A DNA stretch of 64,000 nt. It comes from Chamaea fasciata. Lineage: Eukaryota; Chordata; Aves; Passeriformes; Sylviidae. The position numbers were made by a program, and so were the translations under genes. The notes under the pieces were generated by a model. It did not search any database, had not been told where the DNA came from, and saw nothing but the letters and a program-made list of their open reading frames with translations. Below, piece after piece: positions 46,536 through 58,500 of the stretch. The stretch covers positions 48,573,563 to 48,637,562 of the forward strand of contig JARCOQ010000005.1 of NCBI GenBank assembly GCA_029207755.1, written 5' to 3'. The stretch's first letter is position 1, and every line of letters starts with the position of its first letter.

Positions 46536-49500
46536 CACCGCCGAGGGAGGGCCCTCTCTGACCCGGCTCCTCTTTGCTCGCTCCCCAGATGCTCTCGCGG
46601 GCCAAGCCGGCCGTGGGGGGTACCCCGCCGCCGGGAGACAGGCGGAGGAAGAAAGGGAAGGAGGTGCCACAGTTGGAAGAACTCTTGGCCCAGAGGGACT
46701 TCACCGGCGCGATCGCCTTGCTGGAGGTGACGGGCTCCCCTCGGGAGAGCGGTGTCGTCGCCGCCAGCCCTGTGCCCTCAGGGCTGCGGGGCGAGAGCGC
46801 CCCTTCCCCTGCCTTTGTGACCCTCTCGCCCCCCTGGGGTCCTGCACGGCACCTGTTGCTCCCCGCTTCACAGAGCCGGGTTTGGCCCGTGAGGGCTGCC
46901 TGCTGCTGCCCTCCGAAATGGGAAAGCAGCTCCACCCCAGTAGCAGCCACGCCTGTCAAACCATCCGCGATATATGATAACCCAGTATTGCTTTGGTTAT
47001 CTGTGCGGCTTTAGAAGCTGTGGCAGCTGACAAAATTCTTACATTCTTTATTCTCTACAAAGTTTAAACAGCACGTGGGTGAGGAGGAGGAGGATGGCAA
47101 CCTTTGGATCGGATACTGTGCGTTTCATTTGGGTGACTACAAGAGAGCTCTGGAGGTAAGATGGGGAAATCCTGCTTCCCAAGGTTAGAAACTGGGATGT
47201 TGTGATAAAGCAATGACAACAGGAGGAAGACGGTCTGTAATAGGGAACAGCCCTGCTAGCCAGTTAAGGTTCAAATGTACAGTAATAAAACAGGTGCTGT
47301 GGGAAGCACTTTGGATTGGAAAAAAAATGGTATTTTGCCTATGAAACCAGAACTTTTTAAATGTTATGTACTGACTTATTTGATACGAGGCTCAGTAGCT
47401 TAATTTGTTCTCTTGAATGTCATAGTTCATGTCCTAAATCCATCATTCCCTTTTTGCAGCTAGGTTTCCACAGTTTTGTTTTTCAGGTTTAATAATGTTT
47501 CTGTCTTCATTGTGTAGCTTATCAGTGATAGGTATGAAAAAATTCTTTCTTTAGAGGTTGATGCCCCTGACCATTTAATGTACTTTATTGCTCTTCTTTG
47601 CATTTTCTTGTATTAGATAATTCAATTAAATGAGGTGGTCTTTTTTCCTAAAAACTTTAAGTCACTAAAATATATGTTAGTTGTTCAAATATGTACATTT
47701 TAATGTTTGCCTCTTAGAGTTCTGTTGTGTCTCTTCACTGTGAAGTGTAACTGAAGTATAGCTGGTTTTGCAGTCCTTGAACTTGCTTTCCCCAGAATCA
47801 ATATTAAAAACAGATGTTAATTTAAAGTATCAACAAAAAATACTAAAAAGAAAAGAAATAGATTACAGAACAATGATGATGTGTTTTCTCTTAAATGGTC
47901 ACATGCTCAAGATGCATACACGAGGTGAAAACTCTAAAGCTTCTAAGTAAGAAAGGCACAAGGCACTCTGCCCTTTTAAAAACTGAAGAGATAAACATCT
48001 CTTGGAGATATTAGAAATGCTCAGTGAATCAAATTGACAGTATGCACAGTGTGGAATGTAGAACAGTAGTACAGGACATCATGGTAAATTAATATTCATA
48101 TTTAGACTTGTGTAATTTAAATATTATTAATAAAAAGATCAGTTGCTGTAGTTTGCATCTAGGCATTAGGTGTTCATGGGGAGTGAAAGTTTAAAAAAAG
48201 GAAAAATGTTCAAATACAAATGAAAAATAACTTGCAGTTTCTTTGAAATAAATAATTTGGAATAAATTTGAAATAAATTCTACTTTTTGAAATACCCAGT
48301 AGATGCTTTTATAGCCAGAGTAGATTTTACATGTTTTCTTCAACGAAAAGGCAACTGTTGTTATTTCGTTTGTTTTTTTTTTCCTACTTAGTTTTTGCAT
48401 GCGGTGTTTGAGTCACCACTAGGTGATGCTCTTGATTCAGGCTTTTAAAAACTGCAATATAGTCGTCGTCTTCCCGTTTTTCTACCCAGGAGGGGACAAT
48501 AAAAGGTTTGGATGAGCGATTTGTAGTTTGATTGTTTGTGTATGTTTTAAGTGAGAGATCACAGGGCTTGTCTTTCTAGGAGTAATACTGGTTTCTTGCA
48601 CAGTGGTAAGTCCTGATAGCTTTGTCGTTTCGCAGTGACATGTGGGAAATGAGCCTGTGCGTCTCAGCCTAGTTTCTTCAGGGACAGAACATTCTAGTTT
48701 TAATTTCTAAGGCTGCAGGTCTCATTGCACTGTGGAGACTGAACTGCCTTTCAGTTTTCAACTTCCACGTTGAAGTGTAAAATGATGTTATCTCATCTGC
48801 TGTGTTACAGAGGTGTTGTTGCTGTATTCTAAAGGACAAATTCCTTGATAATCTATACCCTTGAGATCTTGGAGCACTCTTTGGGGAGTGCCAAAAGCAC
48901 TGTAAATAAAATACTACGGGTCAAAGATTCTGCAGAGTTCTCCAGAATGACATTGCACACAATCTAAATGACTCACACTCCTATGTGTTCCTGCAAGTGA
49001 CAACACATAGTCTGTGTCACTATATTCACAGTTCATGGTTTGTATTCCATGCACCTGATGAGGGTCTTCAGAAATCACACTGTTCAATGTTTTTATAAAT
49101 AATGATACTTTCATAGTGAACCAGACGTGTTGGTTGCATAGCAACTTTTGGAGAAGCTTGGGAATTGCAGTGAGGTGGCATCATGCACCACTGGGGAAGA
49201 AGTGAAAAACACACAGCACAGACATCCAGCTCCAGAAATATCTTCAGAGGGAATGACAGCAAAATATCTGTCACATTCATGTGAGAGAATTCACATTCTC
49301 TTATCATAGGCACACCAACAACAGTTAGGTATCCTCTAGGCAGAGTACTAACCTCAGCCTCACTAGGGTCACACTATCCCCTTCTTAGCAGCAGATGCCT
49401 TTCTCAAAGGTTATGCCACTGACACTGGTCTGGTGGGATCATCCCTACTGCTGTACCCCAGTTTCCAAATGGTATTGCAATGGGATTGACTCTTCATGGT

Positions 49501-52500
49501 GCAGTTCTTCCTTGGGGGTTGACTAGCTTCCTTCATGGACAAACTTATTTTTACTGAGTAGCTCATGTCTTTCTGGCATCATATGGCAACCAGAGCTTCC
49601 CTAGTGTATGGTGACCTCTAATTAGTTTTCTGGAATCTTCCACATATAGTATCCATAATGGGGAAAACCCCATTTGTCTTTCTGCAGCAGCTGCCACTTG
49701 TTCATAGCTCTAATCTTAAATCTTCTGAAAAATTTCCCAGTGTCACCCAAGTACCAGGACTAGAGCATCAGGCGAATTATTCTTTTTCTGTGCTGCCTGG
49801 TCTTATAAATTGAATCATCTGGGGCCTTAAGAAAGCGAGGGTTTATTATATATATATACATATATATGTATGTATATGTATATTTTTTAAAAAATACGAG
49901 ATGAATTGGCACAGGCAGGTGCACTTCTTCATTGGATTCAAGAAGAAATTTCACACTTGCAGTCTGCACCCTCTGCCTCTAGGCACACGGGATGCTGGTG
50001 CAGCTGATGGACATAGTAATGCCATTTTGGTCCATCAGCTGCACACATGAGAGCAAAGAATGATCCCTGGGCGAGAGCCCTCAATGCATTGTTTCCGTCG
50101 AAATCCTACAACCTTACATACAGTCTCCAATCTGCCACCTCCCTCCTGGCAGAGAAGTGGGAGCCATTCCACCACTTGACTTAACAGGACCTCCTGCCAG
50201 TTTGGCTCAGGGTAATTTTAGTCAAATAGTAAATCATGGAAGGAACAGGGCTGCACTAGGGTAATTGTTCATCCATGAGCAGTATCTGGTCATGCTTGAG
50301 TAACTCTGTGGGAAGTGTGAGAATACAGGTACACTCCAGTTCCTGACAGCTGAAGATAGAAAGTAGAAAGTAATTTTTTTAGCTCTGGGAGTTCTCTAGG
50401 CCTCTCTGTCATGAATGTACCCAGGTTACAAGAAGTATCTCATTTGAGCACCTGTGGAGCAGCCATATATGTTGGCTTGTTTATTGGCTCTTCAGCATCT
50501 GTGTTCATGGGCTTGGAGAATCCAGACAAGTAATAAGGGCCACTGAGCTGCCCCTCCGCATTGTCAGTGCATGTCCGTAGTTGTAGGCCATCAACCTGGC
50601 AGCCTGCTTTTGAGGAAAACTGCATGTGTCTAGTGATAGAGGCATGAGGAGGAGGAGATGAAAATAGCAAGGAGTTGTTAATGCTGCTGGATGGCAAAAG
50701 AATGTCACAGGTTGACTCTTAGAACAGGTTTGAGAGCATTTAGTTTGTTTGGGTTTGTTGGTTTGTTTGGAAAGGAGGGGGGAAGTAGTCTTTTGAAGTA
50801 GTTTTTGAGAGACTGATGTTGAATGGCTTTCAGTGAGGAAAGGGGCAATAACACATAGTCTGGGTACATGGCTCAGAACTACAGGGTAAGGAGCACTAAT
50901 AGTCCTAATTTTTATTTACTGTTTCTATAAATTCACATTGGTACTGCTAGAACACACTTCATATAGTGCTTGCTTTGAATGGCCAAGCCAGAACATGACT
51001 TGTGTTCATGTACTTTGTCTTTTCTAATTAATCTGCCTGAAGCCCTAGTCAAAAGAGACCTTTGGGTGCATTTAACCTGAATGAATTTTGAAAGATTACA
51101 GATGGTCCCAATAAACAGCAGTGGCCTATGTCTCAGAGCTCCCTGACAGGCCTATGTCAAGATTAAACTGCCCACAGTACGAAAGGTTGGCCTCTATGTA
51201 AATGTTTTCTTTTTAAAAATATTAATCATTATTATTATGATATTTATGGTATTTATATTTATTTATTGTAAATATTGTTGGACAGCTAGTCCCTGAAATA
51301 CTAGCAAGACTGAGCTGGTTTTTAAGAGTGCTTCTTACCAGTATCTTCTCTCTTTGGGAATGCAGTTTACTTTTATTTGGCAACAAAAAAAATTCTTTAT
51401 GCTTGCAAACTCTAAACTTGATTGTTGACAGCGTGTTTGTATTCTTGGGATTTGCTGTCCTTTGGGCAGGGCTTATTTTATCTCATTCTGTATACATATC
51501 TGTCCTTTTCCCCAGAAGTAAGAAGTCTCCCACCCACAGAGACTTGAGCTGCTGAACTCTTCCTAGGCAGAGGGCACTTCCAATTCATATGTTTGGAGAA
51601 CAAGTACAGAGTGAGAGTCAGCAAGGGCTTGTTTTGCTGGGAGGGATGAGCAGCTTGCAGTGATCTGGAGTACATAGATGACATTCCTTCAGCAGGTCTT
51701 GTGAGAATCTTGCCATGACCCTGCCTGCTTTGCCTTTTTGCTGCCTGACTCCATGGCTGGGTGAAGAGCAGGGGCACCAGCAGCAGGCACTTCCATTGGG
51801 GTGGTTCTTCCTAGGAATTTATCAGAGCTGTGACGTAGGAAAAAAATGGCAATTAGAGATCTCCATGCCTCTGTTTTTAGTACCTGTTCTTACTCTGAGA
51901 AAAGATGTTTATCTTTAGGAATATATTTGTTTAGTGGCTGCAAAGATTTTTGTTTAAAAGAAGTAGATTGAAAGATTGATCTGTTAAGTTTTTGCTGTTT
52001 CACAAATAACAAGAAATGAAGCAGCTTGTGTGGCAGAATTAAAGGATATGTAATGAATGTGGATGTGTAAGAAATATCAGAATATGCTATCTAGTGCCTT
52101 TCTGTGGCTGTTGGCTGTAAATCTTAAAAAGGAAAATGGTGAAGTTAGGAACAGGTTATTAATATTTAGCACAAATTACTGATCTTCATCTCTAAGGATA
52201 TCTTGAATTTGCCGAATACCGATTTATAGGCTTGCATTTTAATAGTGGTCTCCAAACAATTTTGCTTTTTGTAGCTGTATTAGTAAAAATTTTTTGAGTA
52301 CACATCCCCGATGTATATACAGATACACCTATACATTTATAAATTATATACATGTACCACTGTGGTAATATGTAATTATAAAACATACACAAAAATAGGA
52401 ACTAAAAAAAGGGTGTGATAAAATTAAACACCATTTAAAAATACTTATTTTAGTTATTAGTGGTACAAAAAATTTTCTTCCTGCATTTGTTGTTATTGTA

Positions 52501-55500
52501 TTGCATAACCTCAGACTTAGCACACCCTTCCACGGGTTTAATATACAGGTTTGCAAAAACACATTTAACACTTGCTCCAGTAAGTACTCACAGAAAGATG
52601 TCCCTGGTGTTTATGGCTCCCAGGACTTGACTGGAGGAGAATTTAGCAAAGCAACAGAAGTTGGTTATATTGATGCCTTTATAACTTACATATATTGGGG
52701 CTTATATTTCTAAATAATATTTTATAATAATATATTTACAATATAAATATATTTTATATCTCTGTAACTTCAATATTGACAGAAATTGTGCTTGTATCTG
52801 ATGATTTATGGCACTGCTTGTCCCTGTGGTCTGTTATATTGCTGTAAACAAAAAAGTAGGGACATAGGTTAAAACATAATAGTTTTGTTGTAAGGACCGC
52901 AGTGAACTTCAGAAGAAATTGTTTGATCTCAGTAATTTAATGATACATTGTAAAATTGTGGAAGAAAGAATTATATTTAATACAAATATGTGCTATTACA
53001 CATTTTTTCAACATCAACCCTCTGTTCTGTTACAGGAATATGAGGCTTTAACTAAGCAACCGACTTGCAATCCAGACGTTTGGGTGAACCTTGCCTGTAC
53101 ATACTTCCTTCTGGGTATGTACACGCAAGCAGAACAAGCAGCTTTGAAAGGTGAGATGTATGGCTCTGGAGGAAAAGACTGCTTATTGATTTGAACACCT
53201 AAAGTAATTTCCAGACAAAGTATGCAATAAAGGATACTTTTGAGCAAATTTTTTTGGGTTTGGGGTTTTGTTTTAGGGGTTAGTTAATTTTAACATTCAT
53301 TTAACAGGAGAATTATGATGCAGTTTCCTTCCTAAAAATACCTTGGGCATGTGGAACAGCTGGAACTAAGAGAAGCATCTGAAAAATAATTTTCCTTGTC
53401 AATTTCTAAATACAAACCCCAGCAAAATATGCCAACTGGCAACCAAAGGTTACTTTTCTTTTGACAGATTCTGTGTCCCTGAGCCAGTGCAGATGAAGCA
53501 AATTAAGCCCATGAAATGATAAAAAAATAAGCATCTAAGAGAATTCAGTATTCTCCCTGATGAAAACATGACCTCTGTTTACACAGTTTGAGTGACTAAG
53601 TAGGTGGTCTTGTTGCTTTATAAGTCAGATGTATCTGGTTCTTCAAGGCATGAAGCTCAATAGTCACATTATTACAGTTCTACTTTAATCTGAACATGCA
53701 TGGGATCATTTAAAGAGGAGGAATGGAAATTAGATTCCAGGGTAATTTTTACTGCCTAAAAATGTTTCTGTAGTTTAATTTTGTTGCCCATTATTTTTTA
53801 TGTATCTTAGTGATTTATATTGTTTTCTATAACTTTGGTATCTCAGTTCTTTTTAAGTAGAATTAATAGTAGTGACATCTCACTTAACTTCTGACTCTTG
53901 CCTTCTTAGGATAAAACTCTTATTGAAGGATGAGTTTTCTCCTTTCTTTCATTAGTTTTCTTGTCTTCTTGGATAGGAAGAAAATAATTGTGTACTTTCT
54001 TCTGGTGTGAAGGAGTGCCTTCCAAAAGGACAGCTTTGTAGCATTTTTAAAAAATAATTATGTTCTCATATCCCTTTGAAATCCTCAGAAAGATCATGCT
54101 GAGCTTGAATCCCACAACTGGAAATGGTTTTCTGGGTTTTTTTTTCAATTGTAAAAAAATCTCATACAGAACTTTGTGATTTGTATTGTTCAAGAGGTGT
54201 GTAAATTTTTAGTATTCACAAATAATTTAATCTTTACCACAAATTTGATCTTTGGAGATTGCAACCTAGGACTTGAAGTGAGGCTAAAAATAAATGGACA
54301 CTAGAGCTTTCAGGTGCCACTGTGATGTATAGCATGGAGGAAGCAAGCAGCTGCATCCTGTACCAGTTGGAGCCATTGTCATCAGCTTCACATCTCGTGA
54401 GTTACAGTAATCCATTCTAGAGATGATGTATACATAGCTGAGCATGCACATTTATTAACTATGAGCTGGACGTGAGAGAAGGTTAATGTTTGTCATTAGT
54501 TAATAGTAGTATGGCGAGTGGCAGAGTAAGGGGTGCAGTTAGTGGTACTTGGGTGCTGGAGGCAAGGGTAGGAATATTAAGAAAGCAAGAGTGGGAGGAG
54601 GTGTAGCTGAGGGAGGGAACAGGAAATAACTGAGTGGACACATTAGCTCAGTTCCAGGTCAGTTCTTGATTTTACGTAATTGTTTAAGAAGGATGGCATG
54701 CCAGTTTTTATAATGAGGTGCTAAACCTTTCTTATGTGTACTGTAATCCTGGTGATTTCTAGCTACTTAAGCTTGATGGGGAAGCAGTCACAGGTGAGGA
54801 TTTGTAACACTTGTTCTTTCTCCACTGAAAGCTTCTAAGTGAGGTATATTCCCCATTCAGTCTTCCTTATATTGAGTTTAAACCTTCTTATTTTTGCTTA
54901 AGTCAGATCCTCTTTTAGGGTTTTTTAAACAACTTAGGATTGCATCAGTGGTGGCTGTTTCCAATATAGTATTGACAGCTGAGGCCATATCATCTTCTGC
55001 TCTCTTCCATGGTTTTGCAAAGATCTTGAAGAAGCAAAATTCTTCCTTTGAATAGGTATAGTCTTTAGAAGAACACGGTTTATCCAATACTGCCTTGAAT
55101 ACCACTTGAAAAATGATAGTGTTAATATTAGGCTGCTTACCATTGCTATTTTGGGATTATTTTGCCTGAATTCTTGGACAGTGCATGCTGTTTATTGCTG
55201 CAGTTACGCTAAACCCCTGAAAGATGCATACTGATAAAACAAATTAAGGGGAACTGATTTAGTTTCATCTACAATTCTAAATTTCTACAGTGACATAATC
55301 TCTGTGTGAAAGGGAGCATAAATCAGCCAGCTTTCTGGAGTAGGTTTTCCACACAAACATGTAAATATCTTGAAATCAAATCAAGTTCTTTCTTGCCAAA
55401 TACTGTTGCTGAAGGAAATTATTGTTAACCATCATTCCATTAATGGAGAAAAATTTGCAGGATGCTGAAAATTTAGGAAAATTTAGGAAACTATCATAAA

Positions 55501-58500
55501 AAGCCATGAGGTAATTAATGTATTCATACAGATACATAGTCCACAATGTCTTGTGGAGCAAGGTTTTATCTTTATTTTATAATAGATGTGAATTGATCTC
55601 TTAGCTTGTTGTTATTTAATTCAAACTTCATGGAATAGAGGGGATGGGGAGGTCATTAAGGACAGCTAGCATGACTTCACCAAGGGGAGGACTTGCCTGA
55701 CCAACGTAGTGGCTTTCTGTGATGGAGTGACTCCATCAGTGGGCAAGGGAAGGGCTATGAATGCAATCTATCTGAACTTCTGTAAGGCTTTTGACACAGT
55801 TCCCCACAACATTCTTCTCTCTAAATTGTACAGATGTGGATTTGATGGGTAGACTATTAGGTGAATTAGGAATTGGTCTGACAGTGAGATCCAGAGGGTA
55901 GCAATCAACGGCTCAGAGTCCTAATGTGCATCAGGGACCAGTGGTGTCCCTCATGGGTCCCTCTTAGGACTAATGTTATCTAATATCTTCATTAATGACA
56001 CAGACGAAGGGATCAAGTGCACCCTCAGTTGGTTTGCAGGTAACACCAAGCTGAGTAGTGGGGTTCACACACTTGAAGGATGGGATGCCTTCCATAGGGA
56101 TCTGGACAGGCTTGAGAGGTGCATCTGTGAGAACCTCCAGTAGTTCAACAAGACCAAGTGCAAGGTGCTGCACCTGGGTTGGGGCAACCCCTGGTATCAA
56201 CCAGCTGGGGATGCACAGGTTGAGAGCAGTCCTGCCGAGAAGGACTTGGGAGTGTAGGTGTACAGAGGCTGTACGTGACCCAGGAATGTGCACTCACAAC
56301 CCACAAAGCCAGTTGTATCCTGGGCTGCATCCAAAGCAGCATGGGTGCCAGGGTGAGGGATGGGATTCAGCCCCTCTGCTCCGCTATGGTGAGATCCCGC
56401 CTGTAATGCTGTGTCCCCAGCATAGGAAGGACATGGACCTGCTGTAGCGAGTCCAGAGGAGGCCACCAAAATGATTAAAGGCCTTTCCTACAAGGAAAGG
56501 CGAACACAATTGTACTTTTTCAGCTTGGAGAACAGAAGGCTTCAGGGAGACCTCAGTGAAGCTTTCCAGCACCTAGAAAATGCTTACAAGAGAGCTGAAC
56601 AGGGACCATTAACACAGGCATGTAGTGATAGGACAAGGAGGAATGGCTTTTAACTGAAAGAGAGTAGGTTTAGATTAGATACTAGGAAGAAATTTGTTAC
56701 TGTGAGGGTAGTGAGGGGTTGCCCAGAGAAGTTCCATCCCTGGAAGTGTTCAAAGCCAGGCTGAACAAGGTCTTGAGAAACCTGGTCTAGTGGAAGGTGT
56801 TCATGGCTGTGGCAGGGGGGTTGGAATTAGGTATCTTTAAGGTCCCTTCCAATCTAAGCCATTCTGTGATTCTCTCAGGAAAGAATAAGTCTAAATATCA
56901 AAAGTCATATAAAAAAGAATTACTGCAAATATAACCTAAGAAGGAGAGCAAAAAGGCAATAAAGAAAAATCCCTCCTTGAAGGTTGTATTGTACAGTTGT
57001 ATTTTACCTCCTGGCTTTCTTCCAAATTCCTTTCAGATATTTCTGGCGTCTCCTTTTCCCTTGTTGTCCTCTCCCATTGCAGTTACTGATGTTCCTGGTT
57101 CTGAGGCGAAGATAGAGTTACTTCCAAGTCAGCTACTGTTATTTTGTAGTCATCCCATGGTGAAGCTGCCAGGTGATGCTTTGTTGACTCCTTTTGCATC
57201 TGTGTTCTCATACATTGGCTGAACATATGTTTTTTGTGCTGTGGGTAGCCAATCTTGTCTTGAGAGAATGAGACTTAAACTACTGATCTTGCTTTAATAT
57301 ATAATAATAACAAATTAATTTTCTTTCATTATAAAAACTAATACTCTTATGTTGCATTCACAGTTGCTATGCCTTGCAAAGGCCAACAAACAGAAACTCA
57401 GCCTGGCACACTTGGACTGTAATCCTGGCAACTGATCCAAGTTTTTAGAATCCCACATAGTGCTTTCAGAAGCTGTTGGCTTGCATTAAGAAAGAAACTA
57501 AGAACTAAAACAGTATAAAATTGTTCTTTTAAACCACAAAATGTGCACGTTAGTGGGACTGCAGTTAAGCCTGTTATGAAAAATAGTCTTTTTAGGATAA
57601 ATGGAATCTTAGAATTAAATTTAAGATTCATGCACAGATAGGGTTGCATTGCTGAACCACTCACTAAAGTTGGGGATCTTTTTCATCTCTTCCAATTTTT
57701 GATGGGAAAAGCTTTGTAATTACTTTGCTTCTGCATATCTCTGCATATGTCAGATCTGAATGTGGTTTAACTGAATAGAGAACTCATTTTACAGCCTATA
57801 TTGAAAGGAGCAATATTGTGCAAAAGCAGAACAGAGATGGGTTAGTAAGAAAAATGACATTTTCCAAACCGGTTTCACTTATTCATGAAATAATGTTTTC
57901 CAGGTGTGAAATAGTTGTCACCAGTGAAAATGTTCAGTTACAAGCAGACATGGAACAGTTACTGGGTTTTCCTTTTCTCAGGATTGCATGTTCACCTACA
58001 TGATTTTAACTGCCTTGAGAACAGTAGTTATTTTTTGGTGCATTTTAGCTAATGTTTTGAACCAGCCGTTTCATATATGGAACTTCCAAAGTGCACAAGT
58101 GAAAATACCACGTTTAAACTCTAAAAGCTACTGACCTTATTTTCTTGTTTTGTTTTGATTTTTTTTTTAAGCATAGTGGAAGCTACAGCCCAGGAGTAAT
58201 TAATTTGCTGATCTTTAATTTACTGTGCATAGTATGACTGAAATTAAATGTGTGTGTATTGCAAGTAACTGAACATAGCTGAACTGCCATTTAAGTTTTG
58301 TGGGAATGGGAAAATTTCAGTGAATATCCTCTGTAAATTTCATTCAAGAAAATTTTGAACGGTTGAGCTGTTCAAATGGGTGTAAGTGTAAACCTCACTG
58401 CTGGACCATGGTTCTTTTTGAACATTTTTCCCATTCCCTTTCATTTTCCTCTTTACCAGTGAAACTTTGGTTTTGAGGCACACAGGGCTTCATTTAGCTA

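Larger units (their letters stand above)
46170..46960. other. CpG island over the IFT56 start
   Basis: An abrupt change to very GC-rich, CpG-dense sequence, unlike the AT-rich surroundings, covering the IFT56 promoter, coding exons 1 and 2 and the start of intron 2. It is typical of a broadly expressed gene promoter. Many overlapping open frames here are by-products of high GC. Confidence 0.85.
47156..53035. other. IFT56 intron 3, mostly unrecognised sequence
   Basis: 5.9 kb. It contains a TA-rich run at 49843-49885 and a perfect 15-bp inverted repeat at 49998-50044. No exon, known mobile element or RNA gene is recognised otherwise. Confidence 0.6.

Noticed and set aside
45965..46561. Open frame of 198 codons and several others in the CpG island
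   Set aside because: High GC removes stop codons. The frame runs through CR1 sequence and the minisatellite, and the true IFT56 frame is fixed by splicing and similarity.
46447..46959. Minus-strand open frame of 170 codons opposite IFT56 exon 2
   Set aside because: It is antisense to a well-supported exon, made of low-complexity proline- and arginine-rich sequence, and shows no recognised domain.
56058..56447. 129-codon open frame in IFT56 intron 4
   Set aside because: It lies wholly inside the CR1 element and is an off-frame reading of its 3' part.
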